DNA of 64,000 nucleotides from positions 62,001-126,000 of the forward strand of contig NZ_JARHTQ010000010.1 in the NCBI RefSeq assembly GCF_029223525.1, in the 5' to 3' direction. The translations under genes and the position numbers were made by a program. Each line of letters starts with the position of its first letter. Position 1 is the first letter of the stretch. The notes beneath the pieces are model-generated. The model was given only the letters and a program-made list of their open reading frames with translations. It was not told where the DNA came from and ran no database searches. The stretch is from Streptantibioticus ferralitis. Its GTDB lineage: Bacteria > Actinomycetota > Actinomycetes > Streptomycetales > Streptomycetaceae. This document shows, piece after piece, positions 1-8,428 of this stretch.

Positions 1-442
1 CGCCCTCGTCGACGTAGAGCACGTCGCGATCCACTGACACAGCGGGGAAATCGCGTTCGAACTCATCGACGTACTGCCAGTGGGTGGTGGCGCGCAGGCC
101 GTCCAGCACACCTGCCGCGGCCAGCGCGAACGCTCCCGTGCAGATCGACACCATCCGCTTACCCTGCTCGTGCGCCTCGGCCAGTGCGGCAAGCATGGCT
201 TCCGGCTGCCGACGGGGTGGCTCGGACCCCGGCACGATCACGGTGTCGGCGGCGCGCACCTGTTCCAGGCCTCCGTCGGTGACCACCGCGAAGCCCCCGG
301 TGGTGTGCACCTTCGCGTCGAAGGTGCACACGGTCATCTCGTACGGGGTCTCCGGCCGAGCCGAGAAGATCTGCGCTGGGATCGCCAGATCGAGGGGCAT
401 GACCCCGTCCAGGGCCAGGATCGCGATCCGATGAGTCGTCAT
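1..442 (-). CDS. GlxA-type DJ-1/PfpI-domain regulator (3' end outside window)
   Basis: The visible N-terminal 147 residues form a DJ-1/PfpI (class I amidotransferase-like) domain. It opens with MTTHRIAILALDGVMPLDLA, has the VIVPGSEP strand and a nucleophile-elbow-like SICTGAFALAAAG with Cys. In GlxA-family regulators this domain is followed by a C-terminal AraC-type DNA-binding domain, which would lie beyond base 1 and is inferred only. The start is the ATG whose complement is at 440-442. It is transcribed divergently from the HD/RidA/MFS/OYE genes, so control of that operon is plausible. A stand-alone DJ-1 protein cannot be excluded because the end is missing. Confidence 0.85.
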   Translation of the reverse strand, partial: MTTHRIAILALDGVMPLDLAIPAQIFSARPETPYEMTVCTFDAKVHTTGGFAVVTDGGLEQVRAADTVIVPGSEPPRRQPEAMLAALAEAHEQGKRMVSICTGAFALAAAGVLDGLRATTHWQYVDEFERDFPAVSVDRDVLYVDEG

Positions 443-450
443 GGCAATAT

Positions 451-480
451 CCTATCGAAGTTAGGAAATTTTGCCTATCG
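451..480. promoter_or_regulatory. Direct repeat in divergent promoter
   Basis: CCTATCG occurs at 451-457 and again at 474-480, 23 bp apart (about two helical turns) and on the same face. Between them TTAGG and CCTA form a short inverted pair in an A/T-rich spacer. The site lies between the GlxA-type regulator and the HD-domain gene, where an AraC-type protein binding direct repeats would be expected. Function is inferred. Confidence 0.35.
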
Positions 481-513
481 CGAGGTCAAAGCGGTTGCCA
501 GCAAACTGAGGAC

Positions 514-1200
514 ATGACCGGACCTACCCATGAGGCGACCACTGAGGGGTCGGCCGACCTGATCACGCTGCCCAGTACACCGCTGGCCGAGGCCGTGGTG
601 GAGCTGATCCGCCCGGTGGAGACGCCGTCGGTGTTCAACCACAGCGTCCGCAGTTACCTGTTCGCCCGGCTGGTGGCCGGCCGCCTCGGCCTGTCCGCGG
701 GCAGCGACTACAACGACGACCTGCTGTTCTGCGCGTGCGCGATGCACGACCTCGGTGTCGCGACGGACGGCCCGCACAGTCAGCGATTCGAGGTCGAAGG
801 CGCCGATCGCGCCGCCGAATTCCTCGTCGAACGCGGGGTGCCCACATCGGAGGCCGATCAGGTGTGGCAGGCGATCGCTTTGCACACCTCGCCGGGCATC
901 GCGGAGCGCCGCGGCACGCTGTGCGTGCTCGTCCGCGAAGGCGTCGCTCTCGACTTCGGCGGCCCGCTGGGCACCGATCACCTCGAAGCCGTCACCGACG
1001 AGCAGGCCGACGCGGTGCATGCCGCCTACCCGAGACTGGAGATGATCCGTTCGCTCACCGACGCGATCGTCGCGCAAGCCGCGAAGAACCCGAAGAACGC
1101 ACCCCGCTACGCGATTCCCGGTGAATTCCTCAGAGAACGTGAGACCTTCGGCCGGACCCGGCTGGAGCACGCCTGTCGTTCGTCCCGCTGGGGCAGCTGA
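514..1200 (+). CDS. HD-domain hydrolase, cyanamide-hydratase-like
   Basis: This 228-residue protein has a metal-binding HD domain: FNHSVRSYLF around residue 41 supplies the first His, and CAMHDLG around residue 76 is the HD doublet. A further His is at IALHTSPG near residue 127. The arrangement matches the cyanamide hydratase/HD family, whose members hydrate small nitriles or act on unknown metabolites. The ATG is preceded by GAGG. The stop is 46 bp before the RidA start, so both are probably co-transcribed. The substrate is not determinable from sequence. Confidence 0.82.
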   Translation: MTGPTHEATTEGSADLITLPSTPLAEAVVELIRPVETPSVFNHSVRSYLFARLVAGRLGLSAGSDYNDDLLFCACAMHDLGVATDGPHSQRFEVEGADRAAEFLVERGVPTSEADQVWQAIALHTSPGIAERRGTLCVLVREGVALDFGGPLGTDHLEAVTDEQADAVHAAYPRLEMIRSLTDAIVAQAAKNPKNAPRYAIPGEFLRERETFGRTRLEHACRSSRWGS

Positions 1201-1246
1201 CGTCACGGATCCCACAACCAGTCAACAGAGAGAGGGAAGCACTGCC

Positions 1247-1666
1247 ATGACCATCCACACCGTCGAGATCCCCGAGGACTCCGAAGTCTTCGGAAAATCC
1301 GTCAGCGCTTTCGCGAACTTCGGCTACTCCGCCGCCGTTCGCTCGCACGGGCATCTGTTCATCGCCGGCACGATCGGCCGCCGAGCCGACGGCACCATCC
1401 CCGACGACATCGAGGAACAAACCGAGCTCGCTATCGGGCGCATCGCGGAGATCCTCCGGCTGGAAGGCCTCGATCTGTCCGCGCTCGTCGATGTGACCAG
1501 CTACCACGTCGACATCCACCAGCACCTGCCCGGCTTTTCCAAGGCCAAGGCGCGCCTGATCAACCCTCCCTTCCCGGCCTGGTCACTGATCGGCGTCAGC
1601 GGACTGGCCACCCCCGGGCTGCTCGTCGAAATCCGCGCCACCGCCGCCTACCCCGACGCATCCTGA
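1247..1666 (+). CDS. RidA/YjgF family protein
   Basis: This 139-residue single-domain protein belongs to the RidA (YjgF/YER057c/UK114) family, which hydrolyses reactive enamine/imine intermediates. Family hallmarks seen are FGYSAAVRSHGHLFIAGTIG, the DVTSYHVDI strand and a C-terminal GLLVEIRATAAYP containing the substrate-binding Arg of the family. The reading frame is open from 1121, but the ATG at 1247 is preferred because it has a purine-rich AGAGAGGGAAG upstream and gives the normal family length. It follows the HD-domain gene and precedes an MFS transporter in an apparent detoxification operon. Confidence 0.88.
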   Translation: MTIHTVEIPEDSEVFGKSVSAFANFGYSAAVRSHGHLFIAGTIGRRADGTIPDDIEEQTELAIGRIAEILRLEGLDLSALVDVTSYHVDIHQHLPGFSKAKARLINPPFPAWSLIGVSGLATPGLLVEIRATAAYPDAS

Positions 1667-1673
1667 CCGACCA

Positions 1674-1708
1674 CCGCTCCTGGGCCCGGAACCCGAGTCC
1701 AGGAGCGG
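1674..1708 (+). terminator. Stem-loop between RidA and MFS genes
   Basis: CCGCTCCTGG (1674-1683) and CCAGGAGCGG (1699-1708) are perfect 10-bp arms around a 15-nt loop, placed 7 bp after the RidA stop. No T-run follows, so it may be a weak terminator or an intra-operon mRNA-processing hairpin. Confidence 0.5.
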
Positions 1709-1732
1709 GTCATCACCTACTGGGAATTCCTC

Positions 1733-2974
1733 ATGAAGACTGTCCGGCGTCCGGGCCTTCGCGGCCTCCTGTTGCCGGCCTCGATCATCGTCTCGTTCCT
1801 GGCCTCCTCCAGCGCACCGACGCCGCTCTACGCCATATACGCGGGCCAATGGCACTTCTCGCCGATAACAACCACCACCGTCTTCGGCACGTACGCCATC
1901 GCCGTCCTGACCGCACTGCTTGTGCTCGGCAGGGCATCCGACCATCTCGGTCGCAAACCGGTGCTTCTGGGCGCGCTGGCGTTGCAGACCGTCGCCATGG
2001 TCGTGTTCAGCGAAGCCGACGACATCGGAGCCCTGTTCGCCGGGCGGATCCTGCAGGGGGTCGCGACCGGCAGCGCGTTGGGCACGCTCGGCGCGGCGAT
2101 GCTGGACGTCGACCGCGAACGCGGCACACGCGCCAACGCCGTCGCCCCCGGACTGGGGTCCGGGATCGGCGCCTTGTTCTCCGGGCTGATCGTCCAGTAT
2201 CTGCCGGCACCCACCCGGCTCGTCTACGTCGCGTTCATCGGGGTCTTCGTCGTGCAGGCCCTCGGCGTGGCGCTGCTGCCGCAAACCACCGGCCGCAGGC
2301 CCGGACTGCGTGCCGCTCTCGTACCCGAACTCATGGTGCCCCGGCACCTGCGCCGTACTCTCCTCGGGGTGGCACCGGTGCTGTTCGCCGTGTGGTCACT
2401 CGGTGGTTTCTACGGCTCACTCGCCCCGGCCCTGGCCCGGCAGCTGTCAGGCTCGGGCTCCGTGGTGATCGGTGGTCTCGGACTGTTCGTGCTCACCGTG
2501 GTTTCGTCCGTCACTACCGTCGCGTTCGCGCGCACGCCCGCCAGGACTGTGATGTTCCTGGGAATCGCGCTACTCGTACTCGGCTCGCTCGGGACCTTGG
2601 TGGCTGTCGAAGCGTCTTCGGTCACCGGATTTTTCGCCAGCACTTTCGTCTCCGGGATCGGTTTCGGTGCGGGATTCCAGGGCGGGATGCGCACCGTCGT
2701 GCCACTGGTCGCGGAACACGAGCGCGCAGGCGTTCTTTCCTCGATCTACGTGATCTGCTACCTGGGCATGGGCCTGCCCGCCATCGTCGCCGGGATCCTC
2801 GTCGTCTACGGCGGTGGCCTGCCGGCCGCGACCCGGGACTACTCATTGTTCGTAGTCGCGTTCGCGGTCGCGACACTGATCACTCTCCTGCGCACCAGCA
2901 GTACGAGACGCCCCGCAGACCTGACGTGCGCCGCTCACCAGGACGTCCGCTGTGCACCTTGCACGAACCCCTGA
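1733..2974 (+). CDS. MFS transporter
   Basis: This 413-residue polytopic membrane protein has about 12 hydrophobic segments. The major facilitator motif A loop between helices 2 and 3 is visible as GRASDHLGRKPV near residue 67. Drug/metabolite efflux is the commonest role of such proteins but the substrate is unknown. It is followed immediately by an old-yellow-enzyme gene. The C-terminal tail is hydrophilic with several cysteines (CAAH...CAPC), which is unusual and may reflect a late stop codon. The ATG at 1733 gives a short cytoplasmic N-terminus before helix 1. Confidence 0.85.
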   Translation: MKTVRRPGLRGLLLPASIIVSFLASSSAPTPLYAIYAGQWHFSPITTTTVFGTYAIAVLTALLVLGRASDHLGRKPVLLGALALQTVAMVVFSEADDIGALFAGRILQGVATGSALGTLGAAMLDVDRERGTRANAVAPGLGSGIGALFSGLIVQYLPAPTRLVYVAFIGVFVVQALGVALLPQTTGRRPGLRAALVPELMVPRHLRRTLLGVAPVLFAVWSLGGFYGSLAPALARQLSGSGSVVIGGLGLFVLTVVSSVTTVAFARTPARTVMFLGIALLVLGSLGTLVAVEASSVTGFFASTFVSGIGFGAGFQGGMRTVVPLVAEHERAGVLSSIYVICYLGMGLPAIVAGILVVYGGGLPAATRDYSLFVVAFAVATLITLLRTSSTRRPADLTCAAHQDVRCAPCTNP

Positions 2975-2990
2975 CCGCCACACAAGGATG

Positions 2991-4085
2991 ATGAGATCCG
3001 CCTTGACAAGCATTTTCGAGCCGATCACCCTTCGTGGAACGTCCGCGCGCAACCGCGTCTGGCTTGCTCCCATGTGCCAGTATTCCGTCGACGCCGAGGA
3101 CGGCGTGCCCACCGCCTGGCATCTCGTGCACCTGGGTGCCCGGGCCACGGGCGGATTCGGGCTCGTGATGACCGAGGCCACCGCGGTCACGCCGGAAGGA
3201 CGTATCACACTCCAGGACACGGGGATGTGGAACGAAGACCAAGCGGCCGCGTGGGACGGCATCACCGGTTTCCTCAAATCGCAGGGAGCCGTCCCGGCTG
3301 TCCAGCTGGCACACGCGGGACGCAAGGCCGCGACCACTCAACCTTGGCGAGGCGGGGTTTCGGTGCGTCCGGACGAGGGCGGGTGGACGCCACTCGCGCC
3401 GTCCCCGTTGCCGTACCAGGAACTGACCACCCCGATCGCCATGACCACCGCCGACATCAACGCAACGGTCCGTGCCTTCGCTGATGCCGCTTCTCGTGCG
3501 GTGGCAGCGGGTTTCGACGTCGTTGAAGTGCATTCGGCACACGGGTACCTGCTCCATGAGTTCCTCTCCCCGTTGTCCAACAAGCGGACGGACTCCTACG
3601 GCGACTCGTTCCGGAACCGGGTGCGGTTCCTCATCGAGGTCGTCGACGCGGTCCGGGCGGCCATCCCCGACAGCAAGCCGTTGCTCGTCAGGCTGTCCGC
3701 GACCGACTGGGTCGACGGGGGGTGGACGCTCAAGGAAACGGTCGACCTGTCGGCCTTGCTGGCCGACCGTGGAGTGGACCTCGTCGACCTGAGTTCCGCG
3801 GGCAACGATCCCCGGCAGCGGATTCCCGTGGGCCCTGGCTATCAGGTGCCGTTCGCACGCGCCGTACGGGCCAAGACAGGAGTGCGCACTGCGGCGGTCG
3901 GCTTGATCACTGAACCTCGGCAGGCCCAGGAGATCCTGGACGAGGGCGCCGCCCACGCAGTCTTCCTCGGGCGGGCGGCACTGCGTGAGCCTGCCTGGCC
4001 TGTGCGCGCGGCCCACGAACTGGGAGTAGCGGTGCAGGACGCACCCTATCCCGTGCAGTACCTGCGGGGCGCGTACCGGTCGTGA
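2991..4085 (+). CDS. NADH:flavin oxidoreductase, old yellow enzyme (YqjM class)
   Basis: This FMN-dependent TIM-barrel ene-reductase of 364 residues reduces activated C=C bonds with NAD(P)H. Seen are SIFEPITLRG at the N-terminus, the YqjM-class cysteine in LAPMCQYS, LAHAGRKA, the active-site pair HSAHGYLLHEFLSP, and the C-terminal FMN-phosphate loop region VGLITEP...LGRAAL. The frame is open from a GTG at 2952 inside the MFS gene. ATGs at 2988/2991 fit the family N-terminus better, and TTG 3003 is also possible. It is likely the last gene of the GlxA-facing operon. Confidence 0.9.
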   Translation: MRSALTSIFEPITLRGTSARNRVWLAPMCQYSVDAEDGVPTAWHLVHLGARATGGFGLVMTEATAVTPEGRITLQDTGMWNEDQAAAWDGITGFLKSQGAVPAVQLAHAGRKAATTQPWRGGVSVRPDEGGWTPLAPSPLPYQELTTPIAMTTADINATVRAFADAASRAVAAGFDVVEVHSAHGYLLHEFLSPLSNKRTDSYGDSFRNRVRFLIEVVDAVRAAIPDSKPLLVRLSATDWVDGGWTLKETVDLSALLADRGVDLVDLSSAGNDPRQRIPVGPGYQVPFARAVRAKTGVRTAAVGLITEPRQAQEILDEGAAHAVFLGRAALREPAWPVRAAHELGVAVQDAPYPVQYLRGAYRS

Positions 4086-4194
4086 GTCAGGACTTCCCAC
4101 AGCGGCGCCAGGTCGACGAGCTGCACTTCAAGGTCGGCGAGTTCCCTCCCCCGAGCCGCTGGTCAGGCCATCTCCGCCCGGTCCAGCCCTTTTC

Positions 4195-4340
4195 ACCGGC
4201 AGTGTCAGGGCGTAGGTGAGGGAGCCAGCGCACAGGGCGAAGGCGATCATGCCGGGCAGGTCGATGCGCGCCCCGGTGGGCTGCCGCCCTGCGGCCGGAG
4301 CCTTCGTCGACACGCTCCGCGCGCGGATGGGCCTGCTCGC
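4195..4340 (-). pseudogene. Relic of a DHA2-type MFS transporter
   Basis: In one minus-strand frame, bases 4271-4200 encode ARIDLPGMIAFALCAGSLTY followed by ALTL. This matches the helix-7 entry region of 14-helix DHA2 drug transporters, where D-x-x-G is followed by a small-residue helix and SLTYAL. The surrounding residues in the same frame are Arg-rich and not transporter-like, so only a short fragment of an older gene survives. Confidence 0.5.
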
Positions 4341-4439
4341 CCGCCGCGCTCCCTGCCTGGCCCGAGGGCCGTCCTCTGCCCTCGCCAGCCGCCTTGACGT
4401 CCTGTGGGCTCTCATACGCGACCAGCGAACCTTCACCAC

Positions 4440-4792
4440 CGAGCCGCCCCGACGTGATCTCGCTCCGGCGTAGCACGGTCATCATCAGCTACCAAGTCGC
4501 TTGGCAAACCTGATGGGGAATCACTGTGGTGCAGCGACGCCGAGCGCGTTGCATTGCGTGATTCTCACCGCTGCTGTCACGGGCGAAATTCTTCCCCGCG
4601 TCTTCAGTATCATTCGCGACCGGGAACCATGGATTATATGAAAAGCGTTTTACGCCACGGGTGTACCGACCATCCTACATTCACCTCTTGGTCTGCCCTT
4701 CTCCGGGGGTTCCTATCCAGATAGATTGATTTTGCCCACCGCTCTGCAGCGTCGTTTCACCGTCGGCAAGCGTGATGGGAGAGAACAGCGTC
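4440..4792 (+). other. Leader/promoter region of the polysaccharide operon
   Basis: No convincing gene lies in this stretch. It is clearly A/T-richer than its surroundings, especially 4560-4750, as expected for the promoter of the long downstream operon. A run TGAAAAGCGTTTTAC sits at 4639-4653. I could not assign -35 and -10 boxes with confidence. Confidence 0.45.
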
Positions 4793-6001
4793 GTGACCAA
4801 GCTGATTCGAGAGTGCTCACGGTACCGGACCGCGAGGGTCAGTGCCCCGCAAGCGAAGCGTGGAATGCATGATGCGACAGCTTTCCAGTCTCATCGCGAT
4901 CACTACCACGTCGCCGGGCAGCCCGTGGCAGCGGCCCCGTGTCAACAGCCCATAGCGCGAGGCATGGGACATGGGGGCATGGAGGTCGAATCCCGACGAC
5001 GGAGGCCTTCCAAGGGTGCCAGCGGGTCAAGGAGCACCCGCGGGGATGCCGTTCCCGGGGATAGCCGGAGAACCACCGACGCAAATCCTGTGTCCGGGAA
5101 CAGATCGTCGTGCGCTGTCGTCCTCGAAGGCGGTATATGGCGGGAGGCCGACGACGACTGCCTCGACGATGAACTGACCGTCGTCGCGCGTCTTCCGGTT
5201 CCAGTGGACCTTGCCCAGCTGGATGCAGTGCTGACGGCTCACCGGCCTAGGCTGCTACTGGTCAAGTCGTCCCTGGAATATCTGGACACCAGGCTGTTGA
5301 ACCTGTCCTTGGTCCACCGGGCCGAGGTGTATGTGCTGGCGCGGCCCGCTTACGGGTTGCTCGGTTCGGTGCGACTGCGCCGGCTCGGTGGGCTTCCTTG
5401 GTTGCGGCTGCGTGTGCCAACACATGACCGCGTCGGAGCTCGGGCGATGCGGGTCACCGAACTCCTGCTGATCGTGTTGAGCACACCGTTCGTGCTTCCT
5501 CTGATGCTGCTCATCTGCCTGGTCCTGTGTTGGGACGGCCATCCCTTCTACTTCCAGAACCGGGTAGGCGAAGGCGGTCGCATCATTCGCCTGGTCAAGT
5601 TCCGCACGATGCGCCCCGACGCGGAGCGAGATAGCGGCCCAGTTCTGGCCGAGGCGAACGACCCGCGGGTGACGCCAGTTGGGCATCTGCTCCGTCGGAC
5701 CCGGCTGGATGAGTTACCGCAACTGTGGAACGTCCTTCGCGGCGATATGAGCCTGGTTGGGCCGCGCCCGGAACGGCCCGAGTTTGTCCGGGAGTTCCGC
5801 CGTCTTCCCTACTACGACCTGCGTCATCTCATTCGGCCGGGATTAACGGGCATCGCGCAGCTGACCGATGGCTACCGGTCGACCGTGCAGAAAAAGATCC
5901 GCTGCGACCTGCTGTATGTGAACTGCCGTTCGCTGCACCTGGATTTTCACCTTTTGATGCTGACGCTCCGCGATCTGGTGCGGGGATTTCCTCGTGGCTA
6001 G
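4793..6001 (+). CDS. Polyprenyl-phosphate sugar-1-phosphate transferase (initiating transferase)
   Basis: The C-terminal ~190 residues form a bacterial sugar transferase domain (WbaP/PssY/WcaJ class), which loads the first sugar phosphate on undecaprenyl phosphate at the inner membrane. Seen are a hydrophobic hairpin LLLIVLSTPFVLPLMLLICL, PFYFQNRVGEGG, KFRTM, the RRTRLDELPQLWNVLRGDMS core with catalytic Asp-Glu, GPRPERP and RPGLTG. The N-terminal half lacks the usual four-helix bundle and is Arg-rich with a Rossmann-like VVARLPVPVDLAQL stretch. GTG 4793 is chosen because GGGAGAG lies 9 bp upstream; 4772 and 4775 are alternatives. Its stop overlaps the flippase start by 8 bp. Confidence 0.87.
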   Translation: MTKLIRECSRYRTARVSAPQAKRGMHDATAFQSHRDHYHVAGQPVAAAPCQQPIARGMGHGGMEVESRRRRPSKGASGSRSTRGDAVPGDSRRTTDANPVSGNRSSCAVVLEGGIWREADDDCLDDELTVVARLPVPVDLAQLDAVLTAHRPRLLLVKSSLEYLDTRLLNLSLVHRAEVYVLARPAYGLLGSVRLRRLGGLPWLRLRVPTHDRVGARAMRVTELLLIVLSTPFVLPLMLLICLVLCWDGHPFYFQNRVGEGGRIIRLVKFRTMRPDAERDSGPVLAEANDPRVTPVGHLLRRTRLDELPQLWNVLRGDMSLVGPRPERPEFVREFRRLPYYDLRHLIRPGLTGIAQLTDGYRSTVQKKIRCDLLYVNCRSLHLDFHLLMLTLRDLVRGFPRG

Positions 6002-7568
6002 ATCGACGGAAGGAACCGTTGCCCGGGTGGCCCGTAATGGCATCAGCCTGTGCACGGCGCGGATCGTCACCGGTGCGGCCAGCATGCTGGCACTGCCTGT
6101 GCTGTACGAGCGTCTTGGGGCGCGCCAGTTCGGTGTGTGGGCGGTGCTCACCGGAGCCATGGCCATTGTCGCGCTCATGGACATGGGACTCGGTTCGTCA
6201 CAGGTCCGCGAGGTGGCGAGGTCCCTCGGTGGGGGGTCGGGGCGCCGAGCCCGTGCCGTGTTAGGGCTTGGCGTGGTGTGGGCCGTTGGATTCGGGGTGC
6301 TGCTGGTTGCCGCGACAGTCGTGTGCTGGCCCTGGCTGACCCGCGGGTTCCACCTGGGAGAGCTGGCCGCTCGGGCTCGGAGCGCCGCGTTGTTCCTGCA
6401 GGCGGGCTTCGTCCTGGACAACCTCGCCATGCCGTGGCAAGCGGTCTTGGAAGGCAATCAGCAGTACGCCGCGGTCGCCCGGGTCAGTGGCGGTGCGTCG
6501 GTGTGCGGTGCGGGCTTAGCGGTGATCGTGGTCGCCCGTGGCGGCGGGCTGGTGGCACTGGGCGCCTCTTCGGCAGCCATCAGTGCGGCGCGAGCGCTGT
6601 TGCTGGCGCTTGCCGCCCGCCGCTGTGCTCCTGCGCTCACTCCCAGCCTGCTGAGCATCAAGCGTGAGGACGTGTCAGCTGTCATGGGATACGGAACGCG
6701 GGTCCAGGTATCCAACGCGGCGGCCGCGATCAACAGCGAGACGGACCGGCTGGTGCTCGCGGGGTTCACCTCTCCCGTCACGGTATCCGGCTTTGATCTG
6801 GGAAGTCGCCTAGTGAATGTGGTGCGCCTACCTGCGGAGGCGGTGCTGACCACCTTGTTCCCGGCGGCGGTCACGACCGCCTGCGGTGACTCCAAGGACC
6901 GGTTGGATGGGCTCTACCTGCAGATGACCCGATACCTGTCCGTCTATGCCGCAGCGACTACAGCGGCGCTGGTGGCGTCGGCCGATCCGCTCGTGCGATT
7001 GTGGCTCGGCCACCGCGTGCCGCTGGCCGCCACCACCATCGCCGTTCTGACGCTTGGCTGTGCGGTCAACCTCACCAGTGGTGCGGCGGCGATCGTGACC
7101 CGATCGGAGGGTCGGCCAGGCAGGGAGACGCGGTATGCGCTGGTCGCCGCCTGCCTGAACGTCCTCCTTACGATTCCCCTGCTGAGGCTCTGCGGTCCGG
7201 CGGGGGTGCCGCTATCCACCACGCTGGCAGCGTCTGCCGCCACCGGCTACTTCTTCGTGCACTTCCATCGCAGTTCCCGGCGGCCGATCGCGCCACTGGG
7301 GCGGATCGTAATGCCCCCGGCGGCTGCCAGCCTCATCGCCGGTGCACTCACCTGGATGACCGCCAAGCACCTTCCAGACGGCTCCGGGCGGGTCGATGCC
7401 GCGATCGCCGTGGCGAGCCGCAGCGGCATGGCCGTGGTGATCGTGATCGGGACATTGGCGGCACTGGGATTCTTCGACCGCACCGACTGGGCACGGCTAC
7501 GGACCCTGGTGTGCGGGTTGGTGCCCATTCGCAGCACGGCCGGCCAACCGGATCGGAGGAACCGGTGA
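5994..7568 (+). CDS. Wzx-type polysaccharide flippase (MOP superfamily)
   Basis: This 524-residue membrane protein has about 12-14 hydrophobic segments. The N-terminal pattern typical of the polysaccharide-export branch of the MOP superfamily is visible: LALPVLYERLGARQFGVWAV, then ALMDMGLGSSQVREVAR. Proteins of this family flip undecaprenyl-linked repeat units from the cytoplasmic to the outer leaflet. The GTG start overlaps the upstream transferase (GTGGCTAG) and the stop overlaps the next GTG start (GTGA), so it is translationally coupled inside the operon. Confidence 0.88.
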   Translation: MARSTEGTVARVARNGISLCTARIVTGAASMLALPVLYERLGARQFGVWAVLTGAMAIVALMDMGLGSSQVREVARSLGGGSGRRARAVLGLGVVWAVGFGVLLVAATVVCWPWLTRGFHLGELAARARSAALFLQAGFVLDNLAMPWQAVLEGNQQYAAVARVSGGASVCGAGLAVIVVARGGGLVALGASSAAISAARALLLALAARRCAPALTPSLLSIKREDVSAVMGYGTRVQVSNAAAAINSETDRLVLAGFTSPVTVSGFDLGSRLVNVVRLPAEAVLTTLFPAAVTTACGDSKDRLDGLYLQMTRYLSVYAAATTAALVASADPLVRLWLGHRVPLAATTIAVLTLGCAVNLTSGAAAIVTRSEGRPGRETRYALVAACLNVLLTIPLLRLCGPAGVPLSTTLAASAATGYFFVHFHRSSRRPIAPLGRIVMPPAAASLIAGALTWMTAKHLPDGSGRVDAAIAVASRSGMAVVIVIGTLAALGFFDRTDWARLRTLVCGLVPIRSTAGQPDRRNR

Positions 7569-8428
7569 ACAGGCAAGCGCCAGGAGAGGCATGCCTGGTC
7601 TGTGGCGAGGCGCCGCACGCCCGGTCGGTGTTGGGTGGCTGGCTGCGCCGGTGCCGCGACTGCGGCTTCACCTGGACAGCGGATGCCGCAAACAGCCAGG
7701 AGACTTCCACGCATCTGTACACCGCCGAATACTTCGAGTCCGGCGGCTACCGCGACTATTTCCGCCACACCGCGCAGTGGCGTTACGAGGCCCGTCGCAG
7801 ACTGCGCTGGCTCCTCGCGGCCACCACGCCGGCGACGCTGGTGGAGGCGGGCGCGGCGGGCGGATTCTTCCTTGAGGCCGCTCGCGAGGCGGGCATCGTG
7901 GTAAGAGGGGTCGAGACTTCCGAAACCTGCGCGCGCTTCGCCAAGGACCATCTCGGACTGACGGTTTGGCACGGCACGTTCGAGACCGCGCCGCTGGACG
8001 ACCATGTGGAGGCGGTCTGCGCCTTCCACGTGCTTGAACATGTCGACGACCCACGCGAGTTCCTGGTCACGGCCAGGGCGGCGTTGGCCCCCGGCGGGTG
8101 GCTGGCCATCGAAGTGCCGAACATCGCATCGGCCGCCGCCCAACGGCAGGGGCGCTCCTGGTCATGTCTGCAACCGGAGTACCACCGCTGGCACTTCGAC
8201 CCGCGGACGCTGCAGGCGCTGCTTACCAGGTGCGGCTTCCATGTCCAGACCAGCGAGACGGTGCTGCCTCGCCACTACATGAGGCCCCGTCATTGGTTCC
8301 ACCCCGCTGCCACTTCCGCGCTGGTCGCCGACTGGGCCGCATACGGATCGTTCTGTACCACTCATCCACACCTTGGCGACTACCTGCGTGTTCTGGCCCG
8401 ACGCCCCGTGCAAAGGCGGTGGTCATGA
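7565..8428 (+). CDS. SAM-dependent methyltransferase with N-terminal zinc-ribbon
   Basis: This 287-residue class I methyltransferase (Methyltransf_23 type) has LVEAGAAGGFFLEAA as motif I near residue 95, FHVLEHVDDPREFL as the post-motif region and APGGWLAIEVPN. The N-terminus has CLVCGEA and CRDCGF, two CxxC pairs typical of the small zinc-ribbon found on sugar methyltransferases in polysaccharide clusters. The frame is open upstream to 7001, but GTG 7565 overlaps the flippase stop as GTGA and places the zinc-ribbon at the N-terminus. Probably O-methylates a sugar of the repeat unit (inference). Confidence 0.87.
   Translation: MNRQAPGEACLVCGEAPHARSVLGGWLRRCRDCGFTWTADAANSQETSTHLYTAEYFESGGYRDYFRHTAQWRYEARRRLRWLLAATTPATLVEAGAAGGFFLEAAREAGIVVRGVETSETCARFAKDHLGLTVWHGTFETAPLDDHVEAVCAFHVLEHVDDPREFLVTARAALAPGGWLAIEVPNIASAAAQRQGRSWSCLQPEYHRWHFDPRTLQALLTRCGFHVQTSETVLPRHYMRPRHWFHPAATSALVADWAAYGSFCTTHPHLGDYLRVLARRPVQRRWS

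Noticed and set aside
4639-4653. A fourth Zur-like run, TGAAAAGCGTTTTAC, upstream of the polysaccharide operon
   Set aside because: It matches only 10 of 15 positions, and the downstream genes have no metal link. It more likely reflects an A/T-rich promoter region by chance.
7001-7564. Extended N-terminus of the methyltransferase frame
   Set aside because: It runs inside the flippase gene, is Arg/Pro-rich noise and would bury the zinc-ribbon; GTG 7565 overlapping the flippase stop is the better start.
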